Below, one piece after another: positions 54,392 to 64,000 of a stretch of 64,000 nt of DNA (position 1 is the stretch's first letter; the number at the start of each line of letters is the position of its first letter). Position numbers and translations under genes: made by a program. The stretch covers positions 250,396,219 through 250,460,218 of the forward strand of contig NC_057804.1 of NCBI RefSeq assembly GCF_018294505.1. The letters run 5' to 3'. Origin of the DNA: Triticum aestivum (taxonomy: Eukaryota > Streptophyta > Magnoliopsida > Poales > Poaceae). The notes beneath the pieces were generated by a model, which searched no databases, had not been told where the DNA came from, and saw nothing but the letters and a program-made list of their open reading frames with translations.

Positions 54392-55464
54392 TGCCCTCCT
54401 CCGGCAATTGTGGGCTTCGAAGAGAGATGTTTCTTGGTTGTTTGTAATGGAGATGGAAGCGGCAATGGTGGTTCTCATAATGAGGCAGAGATGTAGTTGA
54501 CTTGGGGCCTTCTCAGGGCTTTGGATAGGGACGTGGGGGAGGCAGTTCGTCATAGACGTGGGGGTAGTGCTCGTGTGGTCGATGTTTGCAGTCCGTCGTG
54601 GCAACCGCCCAGTGTGTGGCATGGTAGGTTGGCCTGGAAGAACGAACCGTCCAAACATAATTCTCTGCAGGTTCTTTTTAACTCTCGCACTGATCCATCT
54701 TGTGCAAGTGAACTTATTACTTGCTTCTCCCACTTATACGTCTTAGAAGGCGGTGATGATGGCGTTTTGTACTCCTCGACTATGGGTACTTGGACTGGTG
54801 ATTAACGTGTAGTTGAACTTACTAATACAAGGTCAGACTATGTGTGTCATGCTAATCTTTTAAAACATTTTTGTTTTTTGAATGATTATTGATATCAACA
54901 TAATCTTTGAAAGTATTTGTTATAGATAAATTAGTTTTTCATCAGTACAACTATGTCATATTTGTACTTCCATTTTTTTCTGTTTGCTTGAGGTAATTCT
55001 TTTTATGTACTGATGGGCGTTCTGAACTAGGACTGGTAGAACCAGTCATAGCTTGTCTAAATGATGTTTTTTGAGGTGTTCACGTGTGGGTTTGGTTACT
55101 GTGCTTTGAACTGACGAGTCAGAATTATCTGTATAATGTACTATAAGAGTTTAAATTTTCTTTAACAAACTTTTGCTGAGTTACTAGTCGACGGTAGTGT
55201 TGACGTTACATAAATCCAGGTCAATTTTTTCAAATATATTTGTGACTGCATTCAAAAGGTTTATCAAACGGTTTACATAATAATGTCACTCGTCCAGCGA
55301 GCACAAATCACAAATTATATCTTAACTATAGTACTGATCGAGAAATCGATGATAAAGCTAAATAAGTTTTGGTAACGACAGTGTTTCTGATATGATTACT
55401 CATTGTGTACCGAGGCAATCGAGAGTACAAGCTTATTTTTTGAATTGACGCAGCAACATAACCA
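54392..55464. other. Upstream region of exonuclease pseudogene, then AT-rich DNA
   Basis: 54392-54780 is shared with 50661-51090 and is presumably the 5' untranslated region and promoter of the exonuclease gene (minus strand). From 54790 to 55464 the sequence is AT rich with no gene seen. Confidence 0.5.
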
Positions 55465-55719
55465 CTATGGATTCTTTAGTCTTGAGATCCTTATAACTGG
55501 CCCCGAATGTTGTCCCTTGTCGGTGTTCTTTCCTGCTTGAGCCTTGACAGCTTCATCGTCAGTTTCAGTTTCCTCATCCCCAATATTGTCATCTTCATTG
55601 TCTTCGTCTGATTGGTCATCATTCTCGTCAAACTCTTCTTCTACATCCTCTTCATTTGATTTTTTGGAACTCTGAACCTTGCCCTGTTTCTGTTCAGCAA
55701 CATCGACTATCAGAGTAAA
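55465..55719 (-). pseudogene. Acidic 3'-terminal exon fragment of an unknown gene, cut by element A
   Basis: The minus strand is open from 55719 to the TAG at 55467-55465, about 84 codons without a start. It reads LIVDVAEQKQGKVQSSKKS, then an aspartate/glutamate-rich stretch (EEDVEEEFDENDDQSDEDNE), then KAQAGKNTDKGQHSG and finally ISRLKNP before the stop. The clean basic-to-acidic layout and the defined C-terminus suggest a real last exon, perhaps of a nuclear protein, but no domain is recognised. The element A LTR begins at 55720, so the upstream exons are separated or lost. Confidence 0.5.
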
Positions 55720-56824
55720 TGACCACGGGTAGCCTTATCAGCCCCCCTGGCTTTTCAAGACATCGGGCCGACTGTGCCCCTCAAGCATCCAAGGCGAAGG
55801 GCCACCTTCTTGTGGTCGGCTGGTCCACGCAGCCGGCTGCTGGAAGACGGCAAGACCCAACAGGCTGCACGCCATGCACCCTCAAAGTTTACACCCACAT
55901 AACGGTGATAAGACGGGGCGTGGCTACAGTGAAGCCTGCCGCCCCCGAATCCCGGAGCGAGCATGGCCACAGTGCGTCGTACCGGGCGGCCATCCCTCGC
56001 CCGACGCGACACTATTGCCATGTTGACCCTGACATCACCCATGGTAGAACGACCATGCCCCCACGACGGGCTATCGGTACGGCCCGCAGGCGGCAGGCCC
56101 CTCCTGCCAGAGAGCCACCATAAGGCGGCTTGACCAGACCAGTCGGCGTATGGGGAGGACGGCTCCCAACAGTCGGACCTCCCCTCCCATCGGAGTTTGT
56201 GCACCATTAACCAAATAAGAGGGGGTGAGGCTAGAGTGAACACCCGCCAGGCGGCGGCACTGTAGCCACGCTCACCCTGACCAAGCCATCGTCATCAAGA
56301 GCAAGGCTGCAGTAATGAGCAGCTGACAGGGCCCACAGGTGGTGGCCCCAGCCTGTCGGCCAAGGGGCCGGCAGCCGGCGGGACCCACCAGTCGGCGGGC
56401 CCCAGCGGCCGGCAGATAAGCCGGCATCCATAGATGCTGACGGTTTGGGCCCACTCCCAGCCGGATTACCATTGTACCCCTAGGGGGTAGGCCTATATAA
56501 ACCCCCAGGGCAACCATGCAAAGGTTTGACCTCTGAAAATTACACACACCACATAGAGAGAAGAGGAGAGCTAGCCTTGCTCTTCTTCTTCCTCTAGCCG
56601 AACAGCTCAAGGGGCCACTTGTAGCTACTTACTGATTTAGTGATCATGCAGAGACCCCGCAGAGCAGGACTAGGGGTGTTATTTCCTAGGAGAGCCCCAA
56701 ACCTGGGTAAGATTCGCTGGTGTGCATGTCTTCGCCTCATCCCATTTCCAGGCACCGGCGACGTCTTACTAGCTCCCACTATGATTATCCATCCTTTGGC
56801 ATATGTCGCACCTACCACCTGACA
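55720..56824 (+). mobile_element. Gypsy element A, 5' LTR (right copy, complete)
   Basis: A 1,105-bp LTR, TGACCACGGG to CACCTGACA. It matches 1-1028 from 55791 onward, with a 6-base longer stretch near 56262. The TATATAAA box is near 56493. The left target duplication should be the five bases before 55720, but its partner is not in the window. Confidence 0.82.
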
Positions 56825-56825
56825 T

Positions 56826-58313
56826 TTGGCGCCCACCGTGGGGCTAGGTGCACCATCATCTGGAGACCTGCTCTGGACGGGAACCCTTTTCCTCCCCAAC
56901 GAGCGTAGCCAGCCCAATACGCCCGATGGCGCTTGCCCCGACGTGCTGCACGGCATCGACGCCGCCTGTGCAGCGAGCTGCCTCGCCGATCTCCTCAGCG
57001 AGGCCCGCCTCTCCGACGAGCCCACGCCAGACGCGGGTGCAACCAGCTCCGAGAGCTGCCTCATCAACCTCCTTGGCAAGCTCAACATTGCCAGCAAGCC
57101 CACCTCCGACTTGGAGTCGATCGGCTCCACCGACCCGATGCTCGTCGACTCCAACACGACATCCCTCGACGCCTTCCCCACCAACGTGGTGGTCATCAAC
57201 GATCCTCTTCCTCGTGCCAACAACAGCGGTAGCACCGTCACCGAGGTGCTGGTTATCAGCCACGGTGCCGCATCCGACGCGGACGCCCACGATACTATGT
57301 AGATGGCAATACGCGAGTTGTCTGCACCCATTTCGGCTGACACCGACGCTGAGACACTGGAGGCCCACCGCCTTGCGCTCATCGAGAACGGCGAGAAGGT
57401 AGCCTCTACGAGATGCCTCACTGAGGCCTATCAGCATGAGGTTGATTGTGTCGCCTCTGGAACGCCGGCTGTCGGTGGGCCTAGCTGGCTCGGTCTGGTC
57501 AAAAAGCATGGCGCGGCCATCGCCAACATGCTGGGGGCCGACCGTCTAGTCTACGCCACGCCCCTCGAGAACCTGTGAGCTGCCCAGGTGGTAGCCAATG
57601 AGCTAGAAGGTTTGGATGGTGACGATCTATGCTGCATGATAAGGCGCATCCAGCAGCTCATCGACGTGGTCGCTGAACGGCAAGAAGCCGACGCCCGCGC
57701 CGAGAGTCCTCCCCCATGTCGAGAGCATGGCGCGACTTCCCGGACACCGACTGCAGGCGGTGCTCGCGAGCGAAAAGACAAGGAGCCGGCTGCTAGCCGC
57801 AGTCAGACATGCCTCACCATCGAGCGCGACGAAGAAGGCCGCCCACGAGCTGTGGAGCGGTGGGGAGACTACCCGCCTCCTCCTCCGCCCCGCAGGGAGA
57901 GATATCCCTCCCCGCCGCCTGTTGAGCACCCGACGCTAGGCGGCCGACTGGGCCGCCGCGAAGGAATCAGCGAGAACAACGCCCGCCATCAGATCGACCG
58001 CCTGGCGAGGTCCCTGGCACTAGAAGAAGAGCATGCTTTCGGCCCGCCTTGTTTCGGCCCCCGCATTCGCGATGAGCCCTTCCCCAAAGGGTTCTTGCTC
58101 CCTAGAGACATGCCCAAGTACAACGGCTCGGTGAAGCCGAAAGACTGGCGAATCGACTACTCCACTGAAATCAGCATAGCAAACGGCAACAGGCATGTTG
58201 CCGTGAAGTACGTCCCCCTCATGCTCCAAGGCACGACACACACCTGGCTAAACAGCCTCAAGCCCTACAGCGTCAACAGCTGGGTGGATTTCACAAAGGT
58301 CTTCATTCGCAAC
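56826..58313 (+). pseudogene. Element A gag, interrupted and truncated (right copy)
   Basis: Same reading frame as 1030-2460. It keeps 19 codons missing there (NERSQPNTPDGACPDVLHG, 56900-56956). Stops are at 57300 (TAG) and 57576 (TGA), both shared with the left copy; the third stop of the left copy is a glutamine codon here (SRSQTCL). The gag core (PKYNGSVKPKDW to FTKVFIRN) is at about 58107-58313 and is cut at the same base by the Copia LTR. Confidence 0.85.
56827..56843 (+). other. Primer-binding site of element A (right copy)
   Basis: TGGCGCCCACCGTGGGG, two bases after the LTR end. It is better preserved than at 1031-1047. Confidence 0.7.
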
Positions 58314-59971
58314 TGAAAGTGCAACTATCCCTGGGTGGTTTTGGTAATGGTTAACAACATATAGCTCATTGAACTAATGCCATTACAAGATAAATATTTG
58401 AGGAAAGTTCAATGATTGGCATGGCATGGATAAGGAATGTGGACCCCTCAAAATGCTAAGGACAAAAGATTGGCTCAAGCTTGAAAGTCTAAGACTCTAC
58501 ATTTTCTATTTTAGTGATCCAAGATCACATTGAGTCTATAGGAAAGCCAATACTATTAAAAGGGGATGAGGTGTCGCTTAATGGCTTGCTTGATCAAAAT
58601 GCTTAGTGATATGCTCCAAAATACCTCAACCACTTTCTCATATCCACATATGTCCCAAACCAAAAGTCAAACTCGGTCCCACCAATTTGATCCATCCGGC
58701 GCCACCGAGTTCATTTGACATAGCCACTGCCAGAAACCCTAGTCTTTTCGGTCTCACCGATAGGGATCTCGGCCTCACCGAGATGGGGTTGCAAACTCTC
58801 TATTTCCCTTCGTAATGTTTCAGTCAAACTGAGATGAGCGATCGGTCCCACCGAGTCTGCAACGCAAACTCTCTATTTCCTTTTCGTAACGCTTCGTTCC
58901 CACCGAGACGAGCGAATTGGTCCCATCGAGTTTGCCTGACCAACTCTCTGTTAGCTTATTACCAAAGTCAGTCCAACCGAGTTTATGTAATCGGTCCAAC
59001 CGAGATTACGTTATGCCCTAACCCTAATGATATCGGTCCCACCGAAATTGCCTAATGGTCACATATGCACTGAATCGGTGCGACCGAGTTTTCTGATTCG
59101 GTCCCACCGAGTTTGGTATAATGTGTGTAACTGTTAGATTTTGTGTGGAGGCTATATATACCCCTCCACCCTCTCCTCATTCGTGAGGGAAGCCATCAGA
59201 TCGTGCCTACACCTCCACTACTCATTTTCTGAGAGAGAGCCACCTACTCATGTGTTGAGACCAAGATATTCCATTCCAACCATATGAATCTTGATCTCTA
59301 GCCTTCCCCAAGTTGCTTTCCACTCAAATCATCTTTCCACCAAATCTAATCCTATGAGAGTGAGTTGAGTGTTGGGGAGACTATCATTTGAAGCACAGGA
59401 GCAAGGAGTTCATCATCAACACACCATCTATTACCTTTTCGAGAGTGGTGTCTCCTAGATTGGTTAGGTGTCACTTGGGAGCCTCCGACAAGATTGTGGA
59501 GTAAACCAAGGAGTTTGTAAGGGCAAGGAGATCGCTTAATTCGTGAAGATCTACCCTAGTGAGGCAAGTCCTTCGTGGGCGATGGGCATGGTGGGATAGA
59601 CAAGGTTGCTTCTTCGTGGACCCTTCGTGGGTGGAGCCCTCCGTGGACTCGCACAGCCGTTACCCTTCATGGGTTGAAGTCTCCATCAACGTGGATGTAT
59701 GACAGCACCACCTATCGGAACCATGACAAAAACATCCATGTATCCTATTGCATTTGCACTCTCCAAACCCTTCCCTCTACATTCTTGCAAGTTGCATGCT
59801 TTACTTTCCGCTGCTCATATACTCTTTGCATGCTTGCTTGAATTGTGTTAAGATTGCTTGACTTGTGATAATTTGTTAAAATCTGCCAAGAACTAAAGTT
59901 GGGAAAAGGTTAAGTTTTTATTTGGTCAAGTAGTCGAATCACCCCCCTCTAGACATACTTTCGATCCTACA
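58314..59971 (+). mobile_element. Copia LTR (right copy)
   Basis: 1,658 bp, the same length as 2461-4118, with about 26 substitutions between them. The palindrome array and TATA box are conserved. The primer-binding site TGGTATCAGAGC follows at 59974-59985. Confidence 0.9.
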
Positions 59972-60056
59972 ATTGGTATCAGAGCTTTGGTCTCCATTTG
60001 CCTTGATTTCCATAGCTTTTGGTGATCATAGCCTTGGTTTCACAACCTAGGAGAGT

Positions 60057-60611
60057 ATGTCATCTAGGAAGGGAAATTACCACCATAGAGGTCCTTACTT
60101 TGATGGTACTATTTTGATAGTTGGAAGCATAAGATGAAAATGCATATTCTTGGACATAACCCCGCTGTTTGGGCTATTGTGTGTATTGGCTTGCAAGATG
60201 AATTCTTCGATGGGAAAGAACCAAACTGTGAAGCTACCGCGGAAGATTTGAAGATGCTGCAATACAACATTCAAGCTTGAGATATCCTATTCAACAGATT
60301 GTGCCCCAAACAATTCAACAAAATCAGCGCCTTGAGAATGCAAAGGAAATTTGGGATACTTTGATTGACATGCATGAAATTACCGACTCCGTCAAGCAAT
60401 CCAAATTGGATGTGCTTCAAAGTCAACTTGACAAGTTCAAAATGAAGGATGGTGAAGGCATCGCTGAAATGTACTCTAGGCTTGCTCTCATCACAAATGA
60501 GATTGCCGACTTAGGAAGTGAAGAGATGACCGACAAATTCATCATCAAGAAGATCCTAAGAGCCTTGGATGTAAAATATGATACCGTGTGCACATTGATC
60601 CAAATGATGCC
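60057..60611 (+). pseudogene. Copia gag (UBN2 type), broken and truncated (right copy)
   Basis: It shares the frameshift just after PYFDGT with the left copy. It adds a TGA where the left copy has the Cys codon of VQACDIL (about 60279) and a one-base loss near 60330, after which ENAKEIWDTL to QMMP is open. It is truncated by the element B LTR at 60612, exactly as in the left copy. Confidence 0.85.
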
Positions 60612-61083
60612 TGTCGGTGTCAAAACCGGCGGATCTCGGGTAGGGGGTCCCGATCTGTGCGTCTAGGCGGATGGTAACAGGAGACGAGGGACACGATGTT
60701 TTTACCCAGGTTCGGGCCCTCTTGATGGAGGTAAAATCCTACGTCCTGCTTGATTAATATTGATGATGTGGGTTACAAGAGTAGATCTACCACGAGATAA
60801 AGGAGGCTAAACCCTAGAAGCTAGCCTATGGTATGATTGTTGTTCGTCCTATGGACTAAGGCCATCCGGTTTATATAGACACCGGAGAGGGCTAGTGTTA
60901 CACAGAGTCGGTTACAAAGGTAGGAGATCTACATATCCGTATCGCCAAGCTTGCCTTCCACGCCAAGGAAAGTCCCATCCGGAAACGGGACGAAGTCTTC
61001 AATCTTCTATCTTCATAGTCTTGGAGTCCGGCCAATGATGATAGTTCGGCTATCTGGACACCCCTTAGTCCGGAACTCCCTCA
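60612..61083 (-). repeat. Element B 3' LTR (right copy)
   Basis: 472 bp, TGTCGGTGTC to CTCCCTCA on the plus strand, inserted at the same base of the Copia gag as in the left copy. The rest of element B continues beyond the window. Confidence 0.85.
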
Positions 61084-61638
61084 GTAGCCCCTGAGCCAGG
61101 CTTCAATGACGACAAGTCCGACGCGCATATTGTCTTCGACATTGCAAGGCGGGTTCCTCCTCCGAATAATTTTATAGAAGATTGTGAACACCATGATAGT
61201 GTCCGGCTCTGCAAAAATAAATTCCACATACCACCGTAGAGAGAATAGTATTACACAAGATCAATCTGCTGACGTATTCTATGGCGTGACGTCACACCAC
61301 TTCCAAGACTTTACTTGAATTGTTTTTATTGTTCCACCTCAGCGCGTTTCGCGAGGCGGTTTCCTTGGCACGTCTTGTCAAAGCAGAGATCGTGTTCGCC
61401 TTATTCCGGGATTCCCATCAATACGGACGTGGGTAACGCAACCACGCCATTAATTGTGACGCTTGGGAGATAAGCGAGTTTTACCAGGCCGGTGGGGACG
61501 CGCGTTTCCGTCCGCCCATTTAAGGGGATAAAGATCCAACCTTTTTACCTGCGCCTTCTTCCTACTTGGCTTATCCATCTCTGTGAACTTGAGCTCCAGC
61601 GCCCGAGTCCGCACTTCTCACCTCAACCTTCTCCAACT

Positions 61639-64000
61639 ATGTCCGGAGCGGAAGGCAAGTGGATGGCCTCCTCCGTCACGGAGGGGCAGATCCAGAAGCT
61701 GCGCGATGCCAGATACTAGTCCAGCGACATCGCACATCGGCTCCCCGACGAGGGAGAGCTTATCCCCACCCCCAGGCCACATGAGAGGGTAGTGTTTCTT
61801 CCCCATTTCCTCCGCGGACTGGGCTTCCCACTTCATCCCTTTGTCCTGGGGCTCATGTTCTACTACGGCCTGGATTTCCATGATTTGGCCCCGAATTTCA
61901 TCCTCAACATCTCGGCGTTTATCGTCGTGTGCGAGGCCTTCCTCTGCATCCAGCCCCACTTCGGCTTGTGGCTCAAGACCTTCAGTGTCAAGCCGAAGGT
62001 TGTGAAGGGCATCCAAGCGGAGTGCGGAGGCGCCATGGTGGGCAGGATGTCCCACGTTACGTGTCTGGAAGGCACTTTCGTGGAAACCATCAAGGGGTAG
62101 CAATCGGGGTAGTTCTACATCACCGAGCCGCGTGACGCCGATTGGGCAGCGGCCCCCGAATTCAGATCCGGCATCCCTACACGGCTCACCTCCTGGAAAG
62201 AGAGTGGCCTAATCTGGGGGAATTCGGAGGAGCTGACCGGACTCCAAGCCTATATCCAGAAGCTGGTGGACAAGAAGCTCAAGCTTGTCAACGTAGTCCA
62301 GGTCATGCTCATCCGCCGGATTCTCCCGTGCCAACGACGGGGTTTCAACATGTGGGAGTTCGATCTGGCGCAGCACTAGACCCTGAGCGGGCTCTTCGAC
62401 ACTACGTACGAAGATGTCTGGAAGGTGCTGTTCAAGGGCGCCGAAGCTCCCGCATCCGCTACCGAAGATCGCGGATTCCGCTCGCAGCGTCCGGTTGACG
62501 AGGTAAGTGATTTTGCCACTTGTTTTCCATAGTTTGACTCTATGCGGGATCTAAACTCCCTTTACCTTTGACAGGAATGGCTAGCGAAGGCCGAACGGAC
62601 TATCTATCCGGCCCCATTGCTAGAGGACCCAGCGGACGCCCGCCTAACGGGGCTGCTGGCTCTGGCACCCCACGTGGTGCCGGAGAAGAAGGCCACGGGG
62701 ACTCGGAAGAGTTCCCGTTTTCAGGTGCTATCGTATGATGAATCCGATGCCGACTCCTCCCACCAAGGCGAGGAGGAGAAGAAAGCCTCTCCCCCAGCGG
62801 GGGGAGGGAAGAAAAGGAAGGCCTCCCCAATAAGGGAGGCCAAAGGGTCCAAGAAGGGAAAAACTCTTCCCCCGGACCGCTCCGCCAACGCCAGTGACGA
62901 TGACTGGCCTCCAAGAGCCAAGCCCCTGGCGAGATCGTAAGTATCCGGACTCCCAAATAATTTCAAGGTTTTTTCTTTTCGCCACATAATGTCTTTCTAA
63001 TGCCGCGTACAACCCTGCAGTCTGCCCAAGGATGATCTTCCCGTTTCGTCGAGCGGGTCCTTGGGTACGTCGGATATGGATTCCCTTCCGACTGCCTCCA
63101 ACCCCCGTGCCGCGGACGACGCCGAGGTGGGGTCCCAGGAAGGTACCTACCAGGAGGAGGAGGCCCCGGAGGTGTCGCAGGACAACCTCCCGGACTTTGC
63201 ACCGGACTCAGCCCCGGAGGCCACAGTGGCTCCGGAGTCCGGCGGGCGACCCCTTCGTAAGAAGGGCAAGACCGCGATGCCGGCTGCCTCCGTCCAACCG
63301 GAGGTGCCGGACAATTTGCTGGAGGCGCTCAACGGCGCATCCATCAAAGAGGAACACCACACTGTTATGAGTGCGGTGATTCAGAAGGTTCAGCTCGCCA
63401 AGAGTGGGCTGACCGAAGCCTGCAGCAGCCTTTTAACAGGCTTTGAGGTAAGAATTTCAATATATGTAAAATGGTACCGCATAGACAGTAGCCCCTGATG
63501 CTCGGTTCGGTGTTCGGAAAGAAAAGCCGGACTGAGGATCTTTAGAAAGATAAACGCAGGAGTAATGAAAATATGTCAATATGGGATTGCAGGCTGTGCT
63601 GCTGACCTCCGCCGCACTGACTGCGGAGGTCAATACGTTGAAGGAAAACCTCGAGCGGTCCGAGAACGAGCTCGGCCATGCCAAGAAGTAGCTCGAGGAA
63701 AAAGAAGGTGAGTAATACCTTATGAAAATTGTACCTTACAGAAAAGGATTTGGTTGCAAGAAAAATGACAAGGATAACTTGGGTATTGTAGGGGCCACTA
63801 ACGAGGTGGCGGCCGTGAAGGAGGCGGTGGCCGTGGCCGAACGCAATGCAGCCGCGGAGTGCACCGAGCGAGAGAGGCATGAGGCGCGGGTGGCGGAGGT
63901 ACAGCAAGAGCTCCAGGATCTCGTGAAAAAACATGAGAGCTTGGAGCGTGACTTGAAGACTCGAGAGTCGGAGCTTGCAACGGCTCTTGAGAGTGCCAAA
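61639..64000 (+). pseudogene. Antisense Transposase_28-like gene of element B (right copy, continues past window)
   Basis: The exon model is 61639-62502, 62575-62936, 63021-63447, 63593-63707 and 63792 onward, with the same GT-AG signals as the left copy. Exon 1 is 864 bp, exactly 288 codons, so the frameshift near 6060 is private to the left copy. This copy instead has TAG stops at 61717, 62098, 62110, 62377 and 63689. Exon 2 lacks 12 and 6 bases relative to the left copy, both in frame. The TATA box seen at 5662 is changed to CATTTAAGG. Comparing both copies shows the state before the duplication was a longer open gene; function remains unknown. Confidence 0.78.

Larger units (their letters stand above)
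55791..64000 (+). repeat. Right copy of the 8.2-kb or longer direct duplication
   Basis: It matches 1-8161 with the same nested order and junctions. It probably extends left to at least 55720 and right beyond the window. Confidence 0.95.

Noticed and set aside
1..64000. tRNA or rRNA genes
   Set aside because: GGTTCGAA-like strings occur only inside LTRs (for example 36051-36062) without the paired arms of a tRNA. No rRNA sequence was recognised.
1..64000. CRISPR array or bacterial operon features
   Set aside because: The short repeats found are degenerate plant mini-repeats without regular spacers, and the gene content is that of plant transposons.

Overview
This window is intergenic DNA of a large grass genome. 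The element types point to the wheat/barley tribe (Triticeae, most likely Triticum or Aegilops). They include TGGTATCAGAGC primer-binding sites, Gypsy elements of the dual-RNase-H Tat kind with antisense extra genes, a retrotransposon with LTRs near 4 kb and an apparently non-coding interior (LARD-like, as in barley Sukkula), a PIF/Harbinger element and GC-rich retroposons. I see no intact host gene. The recognisable coding sequences are transposon genes or broken fragments.

Layout. Positions 1-10921 hold a nested stack on the left: a Gypsy LTR plus gag (element A, 1-2460), cut by a Copia LTR plus gag start (2461-4759), cut in turn by a Gypsy element in minus orientation (element B, 4760-10921). 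Element B keeps its 3' LTR, an antisense five-exon extra gene and a gag-protease piece, but has no polymerase. Positions 10922-21804 are mostly low-copy-looking AT-rich DNA with a 1.67-kb retroposon (12056-13722, 16-bp target duplications), degenerate mini-repeats and a long ATT microsatellite. A 3.87-kb solo LTR with perfect 5-bp target duplications lies at 21810-25676. A PIF/Harbinger element carrying only a broken ORF1 lies at 26661-29406. Positions 30157-50660 are one long-LTR retrotransposon of the same family as the solo LTR. Its interior is split by an 8.2-kb Tat-type Gypsy element in minus orientation (36021-44208, TSD GCTCC). Positions 50661-55719 hold fragments of a 3'-5' exonuclease gene, a snRNA-type promoter followed by a T-run, and the acidic 3' end of an unknown gene. 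Positions 55720-64000 repeat the left stack (A, Copia, B).

The two stacks share every nested junction and differ by about 26 substitutions, with no length change, across the 1,658-bp Copia LTR (my hand count). They are therefore copies of one ancestral locus about 55.8 kb apart, probably a tandem segmental duplication rather than separate insertions. Each copy has since picked up its own stops and frameshifts.

The least explained signals are four. (1) A small acidic, tyrosine-rich reading frame inside the long LTRs, apparently split by a GC-AG intron, differs between divergent copies only by in-frame indels. (2) An antisense gene with an AT-hook-like motif and a B3-like DNA-binding domain, with its own TATA box, lies inside the Tat element. 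(3) A USE plus TATA promoter at Pol III spacing is followed by a T-run and encodes no RNA I recognise. (4) The Copia LTR carries an array of about 13 imperfect palindromes in its U3 region. All family assignments come from motif recognition by eye; no search was run.
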